DNA of 64,000 bases from Azospirillum brasilense (GTDB taxonomy: Bacteria > Pseudomonadota > Alphaproteobacteria > Azospirillales > Azospirillaceae). The notes under the pieces were generated by a model that was not told the origin of the DNA, made no database searches, and saw only the letters and a program-made list of their open reading frames with translations. Both the position numbers and the translations under genes were made by a program. The stretch covers positions 2,047,501 to 2,111,500 of the forward strand of contig NZ_CP032345.1 of NCBI RefSeq assembly GCF_005222205.1. The letters run 5' to 3'. Shown here piece after piece: positions 25,091 through 31,700 of this stretch; the first letter of the stretch is position 1, and each line of letters opens with the position of its first letter.

Positions 25091-26762
25091 ATCGTCGTCT
25101 CCCAAAGGCTGGAGCCAGAGAGTGGGGGCAAATCAGCGTCCCCAGCGTCCACACCGTCCCCGGTGCCGCCAAGCTCTTTAGATTGCTTTGTTTTTTCGGG
25201 GGCGGTGCTGGACGGCGCAGCGTCCCCACCTCCACCCGGCGGATTCGGATCGCCCGCTTCTTATCGGCACCACGGCCGATATGCTGGTCGAGTTCGATCT
25301 CGACACCCAGCGCACGCAGGGCGGGCGCGACGCGGCGAAGACGGTTCGACAGGCGCGTGCCATCCTTCGGCCACCCCTTATCCCGTGACACATCCAACGA
25401 GACCTTGGCGTTGATCTCGGCCAGAAGCGCGGTCGCCGTGGCAATGTAGGTGGACCGCTCCGACGCTATGTCCAGCGCGGCGGCGGCCAGCGGATCGGCC
25501 TCGACAGCCTCTTCGACACCGCGCGCGCGGTTGGTCTCGTAGGCGGCAACGAACTGGTCGGGCTTCCACCCGAAGGCCGGGAAGCCGGCGGCGGACCATA
25601 GGGCGAAATCGGCCATGCGGGGCAGGCGCGGGAGCGTCACCGTGGCGCGGTTGCGCAGGGCCACCGACACGCCGTCGAACAGCGCGCCCAGGATGCGCGG
25701 TGCGGCGGCGTCGAACTCCGACCAGAACGCGGCTTCCGGCCGGCGGGCCTCCGCCGTCATCGCCGGCAGGGTCAGGGCAACGGCTCGGTCGGCCAGATCG
25801 GGGCAGGATGCCAGCGCGGGAATGCCGTTCAGCAGAACCGGGCGGCACACGTCGATCAACACTTCCTCGTTGTTCGTGTAGAGCGCCCGCGTGGCGAACC
25901 CGCCCCCGGTCGCGATGCGGCAGAACCAATCCGACTGGTCGCCGTCGATGAAGGACAGGTTGTCGTAACCCAGCACCCAGCCGTTGCGCGCGGCAATCAG
26001 CGCGTCGCGCTCGTCCTTCGGCGGCGAGCGCAGATCGGCCGCGTTCGGATCAACCAGCCGGCGCAGCACGCGGCAGAACGTGGACTTGGCCGCGCCCTGT
26101 TCGCCGTTCACCACCATGACGGGGAACGGCCCCTTGCGCTTCAGGCAAGCCACGATCCAGGCCACGGCAAGACGGAAGTCCTCGTCGCTTCCGATGTTGA
26201 GGAAGGGGCGCAACTCGTCAATGCGGCCACCCTTCTGCGGCACCGGCAGGGGGCGCAGCCCGGCCGGGCGGATGAAGGGGCACGGCGGGCGGGAGACGAC
26301 GCTCCAGCCGTCCGGCCCGATGACGACGGCGGACCAATCGGGCGTGCCCAGGTCGATGACGACACGGCCTTCGTGCTCTCCGACGCGGACGGCGGGCACC
26401 TTCTCCGCCCCGTTGCAGGCGATGGCTTCGACGCTGTTCAGCGCGTCGGCAAGGGCCTGAGACGACGGTGAGCCGGGGATGGTGATCTTCGTGTCGCCCT
26501 CGGCGATCACCTGCTTGTAGCGGGCGCCGTAGGTCTTCAGCAGGTGGCGACGGTAGGCGCTGGACCGGACGGCAAAGCTTTCGAGGTGCCCGTCCACCTC
26601 CACGGTGGCGTAGGCGACATGATCGGCGTCGCGCCACAGTTCGCCGCCTGTCGCGCACAGGATCAGCTTGTCGCGCTGGGACAGCCCGTCGTCGTCCTCA
26701 CCACCGGGCGGCGGCGTGAACTCCGGTGCGGTCTCGATGATCTTGCGAACGTCGTCAGGCAT
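24843..26762 (-). CDS. P-loop ATPase/replicative helicase (primase-helicase type), apparent frameshift near the 3' end
   Basis: The protein has an AAA-type ATPase core: Walker A GEQGAAKST (220-228), Walker B-like WVLGYDNLS (Asp267), a sensor VLLNGIPAL, and a C-terminal winged-helix-like part (ALLAEINAKVSLDV, WPKDGTRLSNRLRRVAPALRALG). This matches satellite and phage helicases that unwind DNA at an origin. ATG 26762 starts it, overlapping the primase stop. The frame as read runs to 24843 and its last 80 residues are Arg-rich shadow text over the TubC-like gene. In the neighbouring frame a natural tail ends at 25087, overlapping that gene's ATG, so a one-base deletion near 25224-25227 is likely. 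Confidence 0.82.
   Translation of the reverse strand: MPDDVRKIIETAPEFTPPPGGEDDDGLSQRDKLILCATGGELWRDADHVAYATVEVDGHLESFAVRSSAYRRHLLKTYGARYKQVIAEGDTKITIPGSPSSQALADALNSVEAIACNGAEKVPAVRVGEHEGRVVIDLGTPDWSAVVIGPDGWSVVSRPPCPFIRPAGLRPLPVPQKGGRIDELRPFLNIGSDEDFRLAVAWIVACLKRKGPFPVMVVNGEQGAAKSTFCRVLRRLVDPNAADLRSPPKDERDALIAARNGWVLGYDNLSFIDGDQSDWFCRIATGGGFATRALYTNNEEVLIDVCRPVLLNGIPALASCPDLADRAVALTLPAMTAEARRPEAAFWSEFDAAAPRILGALFDGVSVALRNRATVTLPRLPRMADFALWSAAGFPAFGWKPDQFVAAYETNRARGVEEAVEADPLAAAALDIASERSTYIATATALLAEINAKVSLDVSRDKGWPKDGTRLSNRLRRVAPALRALGVEIELDQHIGRGADKKRAIRIRRVEVGTLRRPAPPPKKQSNLKSLAAPGTVWTLGTLICPHSLAPAFGRRRYDSRVRAARDPRSRRDRPCRWRQPAAPGIGAVAHRHRRRRPCGEDRLGPPADQLPRLSRPPGRLRGARGHSGVRRASVPFRR
25134..25227. 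other. Candidate satellite replication origin (decamer repeats around AT-rich core)
   Basis: CAGCGTCCCC occurs at 25134-25143 and 25218-25227 in the same orientation, with a partial copy at 25143-25150. Between them lies an AT-rich stretch (about 25172-25197) with a run of six T. It sits at the 3' end of the helicase gene, where PICI origins with iterons typically lie. Confidence 0.35.
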
Positions 26763-27645
26763 GGGCGGTCTCCGCAGCCGTGGCCGCGCGTAGGATGTCG
26801 TTGAAGTCCGTGTCGGGGACGGGAGGCAGGGCGAGGCGGACGCGGCGGCCTTCGGCATGGAACCGGCGGGCGGCGGCCTCGGCCTTGCGCTGTCCCACGC
26901 CGTTGGTGTCGTGATCGACCAGGATCACCACTTCGGCCACGGCGGGCGGCAAGATCAGGTCAACCAGATTGCCGGCGGAGAAGGTGGCCCAGCCGGGAAG
27001 CCCGGTTTCCTGCATCCCCGACAGGACGGTCTCCAGGCCCTCCCCGACCAGCAGAGTGGAGCCCGCCGGGGCAAGCCGGATCGCGGCGCCCTTCAGCGGC
27101 CCCAAGGTCATCTTCGGGCTTGGCGCGGCGGCCTTGTCCGTGCCACCAGGGGCGAGAAAGGTCCGGTGGATCGCGCACACCCGATTGCCGGGATGCAGGG
27201 CGAAAGCGGCCACCATGCAGGGGAACCGCTGGCCGGTCGGCGCGTGCTTGGCGTTGGGCAGAAAGCGAATGGTCGGCGGCACCGGGAGCCGGATCGCCCG
27301 GTTGCGGAGATAGGTCTCGGCGTCTGTCCCCATGGCGGGGAGGGTCTGGCTCCAGAGGTCCAAGGCGGCCTTCCGTTTCGCGTCGGGATCGGCCGGGGCA
27401 GTCGGTTCACGGCGGGCCGGCGGGGTCCACGCCCGGTCAGGCTCGCCCGCCCATAGCCCTTGCGCCCGAAGGGCTTGGATCACGTCGGCTTGGGAGCACC
27501 CGCACGCATGGCTCTTGACCAGCACGCGGCCTTTGTCTTCCTCGACAGTGAAGCCGGACGGATAGCCGCAGCTCGGGCAACGGCCGCTGTAGGTCCGGCC
27601 AGCGCGGGCAAAGCCCAGCGCCTTGGCGATGCCGGCGGCGTCCAT
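26755..27645 (-). CDS. TOPRIM-domain DNA primase
   Basis: The 296-residue protein combines a zinc-finger-like N-terminus (GRCPSCGYPSGFTV, with SHACGCS; Cys residues 23, 26, 48, 50) with a TOPRIM domain: LLVGEGLETVLSG (catalytic Glu) and VVILVDHDTNGVGQRKA (DHD metal site). It is shorter than DnaG and typical of phage/satellite primases linked to a separate helicase. ATG 27645 was chosen because the CPSC motif follows within 25 residues; the longer frame has no ribosome-binding site. Its start is two bases after the stop of the 60-aa gene, and its stop overlaps the helicase start, so primase and helicase are coupled. Confidence 0.88.
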   Translation of the reverse strand: MDAAGIAKALGFARAGRTYSGRCPSCGYPSGFTVEEDKGRVLVKSHACGCSQADVIQALRAQGLWAGEPDRAWTPPARREPTAPADPDAKRKAALDLWSQTLPAMGTDAETYLRNRAIRLPVPPTIRFLPNAKHAPTGQRFPCMVAAFALHPGNRVCAIHRTFLAPGGTDKAAAPSPKMTLGPLKGAAIRLAPAGSTLLVGEGLETVLSGMQETGLPGWATFSAGNLVDLILPPAVAEVVILVDHDTNGVGQRKAEAAARRFHAEGRRVRLALPPVPDTDFNDILRAATAAETAHA

Positions 27646-27646
27646 C

Positions 27647-27829
27647 TCAGGCCCTTCCCGCTTCGGCACGCCAGACGAGCGTGATCTCAGCGGCAAGCTG
27701 GTTAAGTGTGCGGGCGGCCGGTGCCGGCGCGGGGAGCCGCATGGCGCGGGTCGGTTCAGCCCACAGGCGGCGGAACTGCCGGTTCTCGGCCGGGTCACTC
27801 TGGCGAAAGAAGTCAGACGCGGCGCGCAT
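27647..27829 (-). CDS. Hypothetical 60-aa protein
   Basis: This short frame ends two bases before the primase start and begins directly after the AlpA-like gene, so it fits the operon spacing exactly. It is mostly helical and charged (RAASDFFRQSDPAENRQFRRLW) with a Pro/Ala-rich middle. I do not recognise it. The tight fit between two real genes is the main support. Confidence 0.5.
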   Translation of the reverse strand: MRAASDFFRQSDPAENRQFRRLWAEPTRAMRLPAPAPAARTLNQLAAEITLVWRAEAGRA

Positions 27830-27833
27830 CGGC

Positions 27834-28130
27834 TCAGCCCTCCACGTTGCCGGCCAGACGTGCCAGGAAGTCGGCGGGCGAGTCGGTGATGATCCGGCGG
27901 CGTCCCACCGTGACGAAGCGGATCAGGCCGTCGCCCATCAGCTCGTATGCCTTGGAGCGGCCGATACCGGCCCCATAGCAGAACTCCGGGACGGAATAGC
28001 CGGCCTTGGCGACGCGGCTCGGGTCGATGGCCTTGCCCTTCTGGCGCGGACGGCTATCGGTGGAGTCCAGGCAAGCCGGGGACGTTTGCGGCCGAGGGGT
28101 GTTCCCCGGCCGCCCGTTCAGGGTCGTCAT
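27834..28130 (-). CDS. AlpA/excisionase-like helix-turn-helix protein
   Basis: The 98-residue protein carries a MerR/AlpA-type winged helix near its C-terminus: AGYSVPEFCYGAGIGRSKAYELMGDGLIRFVTVGRRRIITDSPADFLARL (about residues 42-92). In P4 and related satellites AlpA controls integrase expression and excision, and in PICIs it is the activator of the late genes. It is the second gene of the leftward operon, between the MerR-like gene and the primase. The Pro- and Thr-rich N-terminus (residues 1-40) is disordered-looking. DNA-binding is clear; an excisionase or activator role is inferred from context. Confidence 0.78.
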   Translation of the reverse strand: MTTLNGRPGNTPRPQTSPACLDSTDSRPRQKGKAIDPSRVAKAGYSVPEFCYGAGIGRSKAYELMGDGLIRFVTVGRRRIITDSPADFLARLAGNVEG

Positions 28131-28181
28131 GTCAATTCACCTATCTTGAAGGGGGCGGGGGCGCGATGGCCCCCGGCGGGA

Positions 28182-28652
28182 TCAGTCGCGCTCGCCGATG
28201 ATGGAGCGCTCTTCCTCGGTGTAGTGGGCGATCAACGCGCGCAGCTTGCCGATGTTGAACGTCGTGACCTTGCGGATGTCGGTGCCGCTGAAAAGCACTT
28301 GGTCCCATTCGGAGGCGGCAGGAACCTGTTCCGCTGGAAATGCCCTGCCGCCGCGCGGCTCAAAGTAGTCCTCGACGAAGCTGATGGTGCGTGCTTCGGG
28401 GTGTCGCCGCGCGGCGTCGGCCACCTCACACGCGATATAGCCGGCCTTGGTCGCCTCGTAGCCGTCGTCCATCAGGTCGCGGAACAGCCACAGCGCGATC
28501 ATGTCATCGGGATCGAACAGGCGGGCGCGTCCGGGGACCGTGCACGGAGCGCAGCGGAAACGGCCCGCCGCGACATGCTCGTTGAAGCGGTCCCGGTCAA
28601 TACGCGCAACCCGGCACGCGGCGACCGTGGTAAGCTTGGGGATGGTGGTCAT
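28182..28652 (-). CDS. MerR-like HTH regulator, first gene of replication operon
   Basis: The 156-residue protein has a MerR-type DNA-binding N-terminus (VAACRVARIDRDRFNEHVAAGRFRCAPCTVPGRARLFDPDDMIALWLFRDLMDDGY, residues about 9-64), then a helical region (EATKAGYIACEVADAARRHPEA) and a C-terminal domain with VTTFNIGKLRALIAHYTEEERSI. I chose ATG 28652 since the longer frame's N-terminus has no ribosome-binding site. It is the first gene of the leftward replication/head block, preceded by an array of CCTCTTGG-type inverted repeats (28662-28718) that look like operators. It could be the master regulator. Exact role inferred. Confidence 0.72.
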   Translation of the reverse strand: MTTIPKLTTVAACRVARIDRDRFNEHVAAGRFRCAPCTVPGRARLFDPDDMIALWLFRDLMDDGYEATKAGYIACEVADAARRHPEARTISFVEDYFEPRGGRAFPAEQVPAASEWDQVLFSGTDIRKVTTFNIGKLRALIAHYTEEERSIIGERD

Positions 28653-28661
28653 GGTGTATGT

Positions 28662-28718
28662 CCTCTTGGCTCTTGCGATTTCCAAGAGGTAGGGCGTCCT
28701 CTGGCGGAAAGCAAGAGG
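28662..28718. promoter_or_regulatory. Operator array upstream of leftward operon
   Basis: CCTCTTGG (28662-28669) and CCAAGAGG (28682-28689) form an inverted repeat with 12-base spacing. CCTCT (28698-28702) and AGAGG (28714-28718) form a second, weaker pair. They lie between the 28652 start and the AT-rich 28720 region, where the promoter of the leftward operon should be. Confidence 0.55.
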
Positions 28719-28727
28719 TTATTTAAA

Positions 28728-28750
28728 GGGGGCCGGCGGAACCGGCCCCC
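28728..28750 (-). terminator. Terminator for the minus-strand gene ending at 28828
   Basis: A GC-rich hairpin (GGGGGCCGG and CCGGCCCCC, loop CGGAA) is followed on the minus strand by TTTAAATAAC. It separates the secreted-like gene from the leftward operon. Confidence 0.6.
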
Positions 28751-28827
28751 TCAGGTTCACGCTGCGGCTACCAGGGCCGTACCGGGGCCGTCGTCGTCCA
28801 CCTCTCGGAAGTCATCCTCCAGGATCT

Positions 28828-29592
28828 TCAGGGAACCCGCCGCATGTCGTTCTTCGCGGCCAGGGCCTTGAGTGCCCGATGGACGCGCAAGCCCAACAGC
28901 ATCAGGTCCATGGAGTCTACAAGGGCGCGCTTCTCCTCTTCCGTCGCCTCCGGGAAGTAGCGCAGGAACGTGCTCTCGCTCTCCGAAAATCCATCGGCCC
29001 CGCGCGGCTCCGCTAGGCTCCGTTGCCGGTTCTTCTCTTCCTCGTCGTAGGCGTTTGTCTCTTTGAAGATGCGGTCGTAGGTCTTCCATTGCTTCGCCAG
29101 CTTCTCGTTTTCGTAGCGGGCGGAACAGTCCTTCGACCACCGTTCCATGATGCCGGCGGTTTCCTCGACGGTCAGGCTAACCGCCGTCGCCAGTTCCGGG
29201 GGCAGGTTCGGAATGGACGCCTTCAGCGACTCCATGGTGCGGACGGCCGGGTGCTCCGGGTCGTCGTAGCCGTAGTGGTCGCTCGCCTCGTACGCCAGGA
29301 ACGCAAGCTTCATCACGGTGCCAGCCGCGCCATGGACGGGCGCGTCGGCCAGGAAGTCGCAAGCCTCCCGCTCAGCCTTGTCGGCCGCCTCGTTGTAGTC
29401 GTCGCTCTCCAGGCAGATGGTGCAGGCTCCCCGCCACTGGCGGAACGCGGTCAGCATCGCCGCATCCCGATCTTGCGGGATAGCGGTCAGGGCGGCACCG
29501 GCAGCAGCCCCAACAGTAGCAACGGCAGCAGCCCTGCCCAGCAGATGGCGGCGGGAAACTGGCAAAGTCGTGGTATTCTCGGAACCAGCCAT
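28828..29592 (-). CDS. Tat-signal-like phage-element protein of unknown function
   Basis: The 254-residue protein begins with a twin-arginine-like signal (SRRHLLGRAAAVATVGAAAGAALTA, residues 13-37), then a helical, acidic body with several aromatic/charged motifs (WRGACTICLESDDYNEAADKAEREACDF) and no recognised family. It stops at 28828, but the next frame continues for about 21 codons with natural-looking protein (ILEDDFREVDDDGPGTALVAAA), so a one-base deletion in the C run at about 28830-28832 may have shortened it. It is divergent from the XRE gene and followed by a terminator. Its role is unknown; export by a satellite would be unusual. Confidence 0.6.
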   Translation of the reverse strand: MAGSENTTTLPVSRRHLLGRAAAVATVGAAAGAALTAIPQDRDAAMLTAFRQWRGACTICLESDDYNEAADKAEREACDFLADAPVHGAAGTVMKLAFLAYEASDHYGYDDPEHPAVRTMESLKASIPNLPPELATAVSLTVEETAGIMERWSKDCSARYENEKLAKQWKTYDRIFKETNAYDEEEKNRQRSLAEPRGADGFSESESTFLRYFPEATEEEKRALVDSMDLMLLGLRVHRALKALAAKNDMRRVP

Positions 29593-29693
29593 GGTCCGCA
29601 GCTCCTATACAGCTCGGGTTGTGGTCAGGCCGGGCGCGGGAGCTTCCACCTTCCCGTCCGGCCACTTGCCGGGTTACAGCAAGTTCGGTACAC

Positions 29694-29737
29694 TGTGCGC
29701 AAGTTGGTGGGTGACGGTCAAGAGGAACTTGCGCACA
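29694..29737. promoter_or_regulatory. Inverted-repeat operator in front of XRE gene
   Basis: Perfect 12-bp arms TGTGCGCAAGTT (29694-29705) and AACTTGCGCACA (29726-29737) with a 20-base spacer end 26 bases before the XRE start. This is the expected place for an autoregulatory operator that could also control the divergent gene. Confidence 0.65.
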
Positions 29738-29762
29738 TGGTGCTGAACTTTGTGGGTGCCGA

Positions 29763-29993
29763 ATGACGCCCGCTCAATGTCGGATGGCTCGCGCGGCTCT
29801 GGAGCTTGGCGTGCGTGATGTCGCCAAGCTGGCGGAGGTCGCTCCGAGCACCATTACGCGCCTTGAACGTGGCGAAAGCCTCTATCCTCGAACAGTCGAA
29901 GCTATCCGGGCTGCCCTCGAAGCGGCCGGTATCGAGTTCATCCCGGAAAACGGGGGCGGGGCTGGAGTGAGATTGAAGGTGAATAAAGCATAA
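29763..29993 (+). CDS. XRE-family helix-turn-helix regulator
   Basis: The 76-residue protein is a minimal XRE domain: QCRMARAALELGVRDVAKLAEVAPSTITRLERGESLYPRTVEAIRAALEAAGIEF (residues 5-59), with the HTH recognition helix at PSTITRLERG, and a short C-terminal tail. This short form, ending in IEFIPENGGGAGVRLK, is very common in proteobacterial mobile elements as a repressor. A perfect inverted repeat lies directly upstream. It is followed by the AT-rich HNH gene with only 16 bases between, so repressor and cargo gene may share a transcript. Confidence 0.9.
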   Translation: MTPAQCRMARAALELGVRDVAKLAEVAPSTITRLERGESLYPRTVEAIRAALEAAGIEFIPENGGGAGVRLKVNKA

Positions 29994-30009
29994 GTGATGA
30001 GGGGCGGTT

Positions 30010-30783
30010 ATGAGCGTAAATCCGTCTACAGCTAAAAAGCTCTATGGGCTATCAGCGGGAAGATGCAATATATGCAAGAAAAGGTTACATAATAGAAACT
30101 ATCATGCAGGAGAAATGGCGCATATTGTGGCTGAGAAACCCACCGGCCCTAGAGGATGCGCTAACTTTGTTGGTGACATAAATGGTTATGATAACCTCAT
30201 ATTGCTTTGCGTTGATCATCATACTTTGATTGATCAAGATACTAATACATACACAGTCGCTTTTCTGAAAAACTTGAAGCTTCAGCATGAGTACCAAGTT
30301 GATCAGCTATTTACAAACGGCAATGACAGAGCTTCTGATGTTTCCGCCCTTAGTGTATTGATGGAGTATATGCCTTTTATATACGTGCCCGGTGATGTGG
30401 AGAATTTGCCATATAGTTTCAACATAAGACTTCTGGAGGTTGAGCAAGCGGTGGAAGGATTTATACTTGGAAATCCTCATATGTATCCATTTTACGACAC
30501 CGTTCTTATGAAGAGGTTTGAAAGGTTCTATACTAATTACCAGGAAGTCATTGGTGCATTGAGGTGGGTGTGGAAGGACGCATTGATATTTGACGTTGCA
30601 ATCGGCGGTTTTTCTAAAATTAAAAGCGATCTGTTCGGCCGAGATGAGTTTAGTATGGTTTGTTCCGAAATAACAGGAAGGGTTTCCCTGATGATGCAAT
30701 GCTTCCATGATCTGGTATCTTATTTGAGGCAATTCTATAAAGACGTGGCGATAAATTCATATCCCCCTCGCATTGCTTGGTGA
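30010..30783 (+). CDS. AT-rich cargo gene: HNH nuclease with unknown C-terminal domain
   Basis: The 257-residue protein has an N-terminal HNH domain with a Cys pair (CNIC, Cys19/Cys22), MAHIVAEKPTGPRG (His38), and GYDNLILLCVDHHTLID (Asn62, His70/71). The remaining 170 residues are helical and of no family I recognise. HNH domains of this kind (AHIVAE...NLILLC..HH..ID) are often the effector part of anti-phage or abortive systems, with a sensor in the other half. The gene is far more AT-rich than its surroundings and sits between regulators and integrase, a usual cargo site in satellites. Defence function is inferred only. Confidence 0.7.
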   Translation: MSVNPSTAKKLYGLSAGRCNICKKRLHNRNYHAGEMAHIVAEKPTGPRGCANFVGDINGYDNLILLCVDHHTLIDQDTNTYTVAFLKNLKLQHEYQVDQLFTNGNDRASDVSALSVLMEYMPFIYVPGDVENLPYSFNIRLLEVEQAVEGFILGNPHMYPFYDTVLMKRFERFYTNYQEVIGALRWVWKDALIFDVAIGGFSKIKSDLFGRDEFSMVCSEITGRVSLMMQCFHDLVSYLRQFYKDVAINSYPPRIAW

Positions 30784-30981
30784 TGGAGAATAAAGCTTCT
30801 GATCTTCCTTAATCTCTACCGCGATGCTGCTGGTGCCTTCATATAAATAATCCCGCCGCTTCACTCCGCAGCGGGCTTCATACATTTCGGGCGTTGACGG
30901 CCCCATTCTCACCGCATACGGGAGTAGGAGTCGAGTCCTAAATCGGACGTTAGCGGACAGGATCGCAGCGCCTCCCGGATC

Positions 30982-31059
30982 GTGACTAGTCACAGATAGC
31001 GGGTGACTTGAACCGTGACTAGTCACACCCTAAGTATGGGAAAACCTGTGACTAGTCAC
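30982..31059. promoter_or_regulatory. Three 33-bp-spaced palindromic operators
   Basis: The 12-bp palindrome GTGACTAGTCAC occurs perfectly at 30982-30993, 31015-31026 and 31048-31059. The spacing is exactly 33 bp each time, about three helical turns, so all face one side of DNA. The last ends six bases before the ATG of the RHH-like gene. Confidence 0.85.
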
Positions 31060-31064
31060 GAGCC

Positions 31065-31505
31065 ATGACCGATCAAACCGCAGCCGCCAGACAGGCCAAG
31101 CGCCGCGCCCGCCTCGCCGAAGGCAACGTCGCGCAAATCAACGTCCTCGCCCCTCAGTCCGCCCACTCAGCACTTCGAGAAATCGCCGCGCGCACCAGGG
31201 CCGGGGAACCGCTCCATAAGGTTCTCAGGTCGCTTGCCATGCGAGCCACCAACGAAGATGCCCGTTGGGCGCCGCTGGCCGTCCCCGACGATCTCCAGCC
31301 CGGCCCCGGTGAGGTCGCCGTTGCCGTCCGCACCGGAAGCCGGTCAAACGGCTACACGCGCAAGCTCATTGACCGGGCAGGGCTCCAGCGCCGTGACGAT
31401 ATCGGCGCGTGGTGCGGGATCGTTGCCAAGGAGATGGCGGACAAGCTGGCCGCGCGGGCGGAAACCACCAGCGCAACCGTGGCCCAGCGGGCGGGCGAGG
31501 CGTAA
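31065..31505 (+). CDS. RHH-like DNA-binding protein, putative autoregulator
   Basis: The 146-residue protein has an N-terminal basic stretch (AAARQAKRRARLAEGN) followed by a strand-helix-helix pattern, VAQINVLAPQSAHSALREIAARTRAGEPLHKVLRSLAMRA (residues about 22-61), matching the ribbon-helix-helix fold. The C-terminal part (VAVRTGSRSNGYTRKLIDRAGLQRRDDIGAWCGIVAKEM) is unknown and may form dimers or bind another partner. It starts six bases after the last of three 12-bp palindromes, so it is probably an autorepressor binding them; a partition or plasmid-like role is also possible. I did not recognise an exact family. Confidence 0.7.
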   Translation: MTDQTAAARQAKRRARLAEGNVAQINVLAPQSAHSALREIAARTRAGEPLHKVLRSLAMRATNEDARWAPLAVPDDLQPGPGEVAVAVRTGSRSNGYTRKLIDRAGLQRRDDIGAWCGIVAKEMADKLAARAETTSATVAQRAGEA

Positions 31506-31515
31506 ACCCCCGGCC

Positions 31516-31636
31516 GGGGACGCTGAATGGGGACGCTGGGGACGCTGCGGGGACGCTGATCTTCGCGCCAGCGTCCCCACGGAAAAGCTAACTCGCTCAA
31601 TGCTTTGAGTGCTGTACGGACATGGTGGGGACGCTG
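31516..31636. repeat. GGGGACGCTG decamer cluster
   Basis: Five copies of GGGGACGCTG occur at 31516-31525, 31529-31538, 31538-31547, 31549-31558 and 31627-31636, with one inverted copy at 31569-31578. It lies between the RHH-like gene and the integrase and matches the decamer found near the helicase 3' end. Confidence 0.75.
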
Positions 31637-31700
31637 GGGACGCTCCTTTCTCTTTCTTTTCTAAATAGAGAAGGTAGAGGGGGAGAGGGAGGCTATCGCT

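Noticed and set aside
30757..30906. Minus-strand 49-aa frame (GPSTPEMYEARCGVKRR...) after the HNH gene
   Set aside because: Residue composition is protein-like, but it has no clear ribosome-binding site and overlaps the HNH gene's 3' end. It may be a remnant; not enough support for a gene.
30982..31059. Palindrome array as a CRISPR
   Set aside because: Only three 12-bp units, spacers of 21 bp that are partly similar, and no Cas genes.
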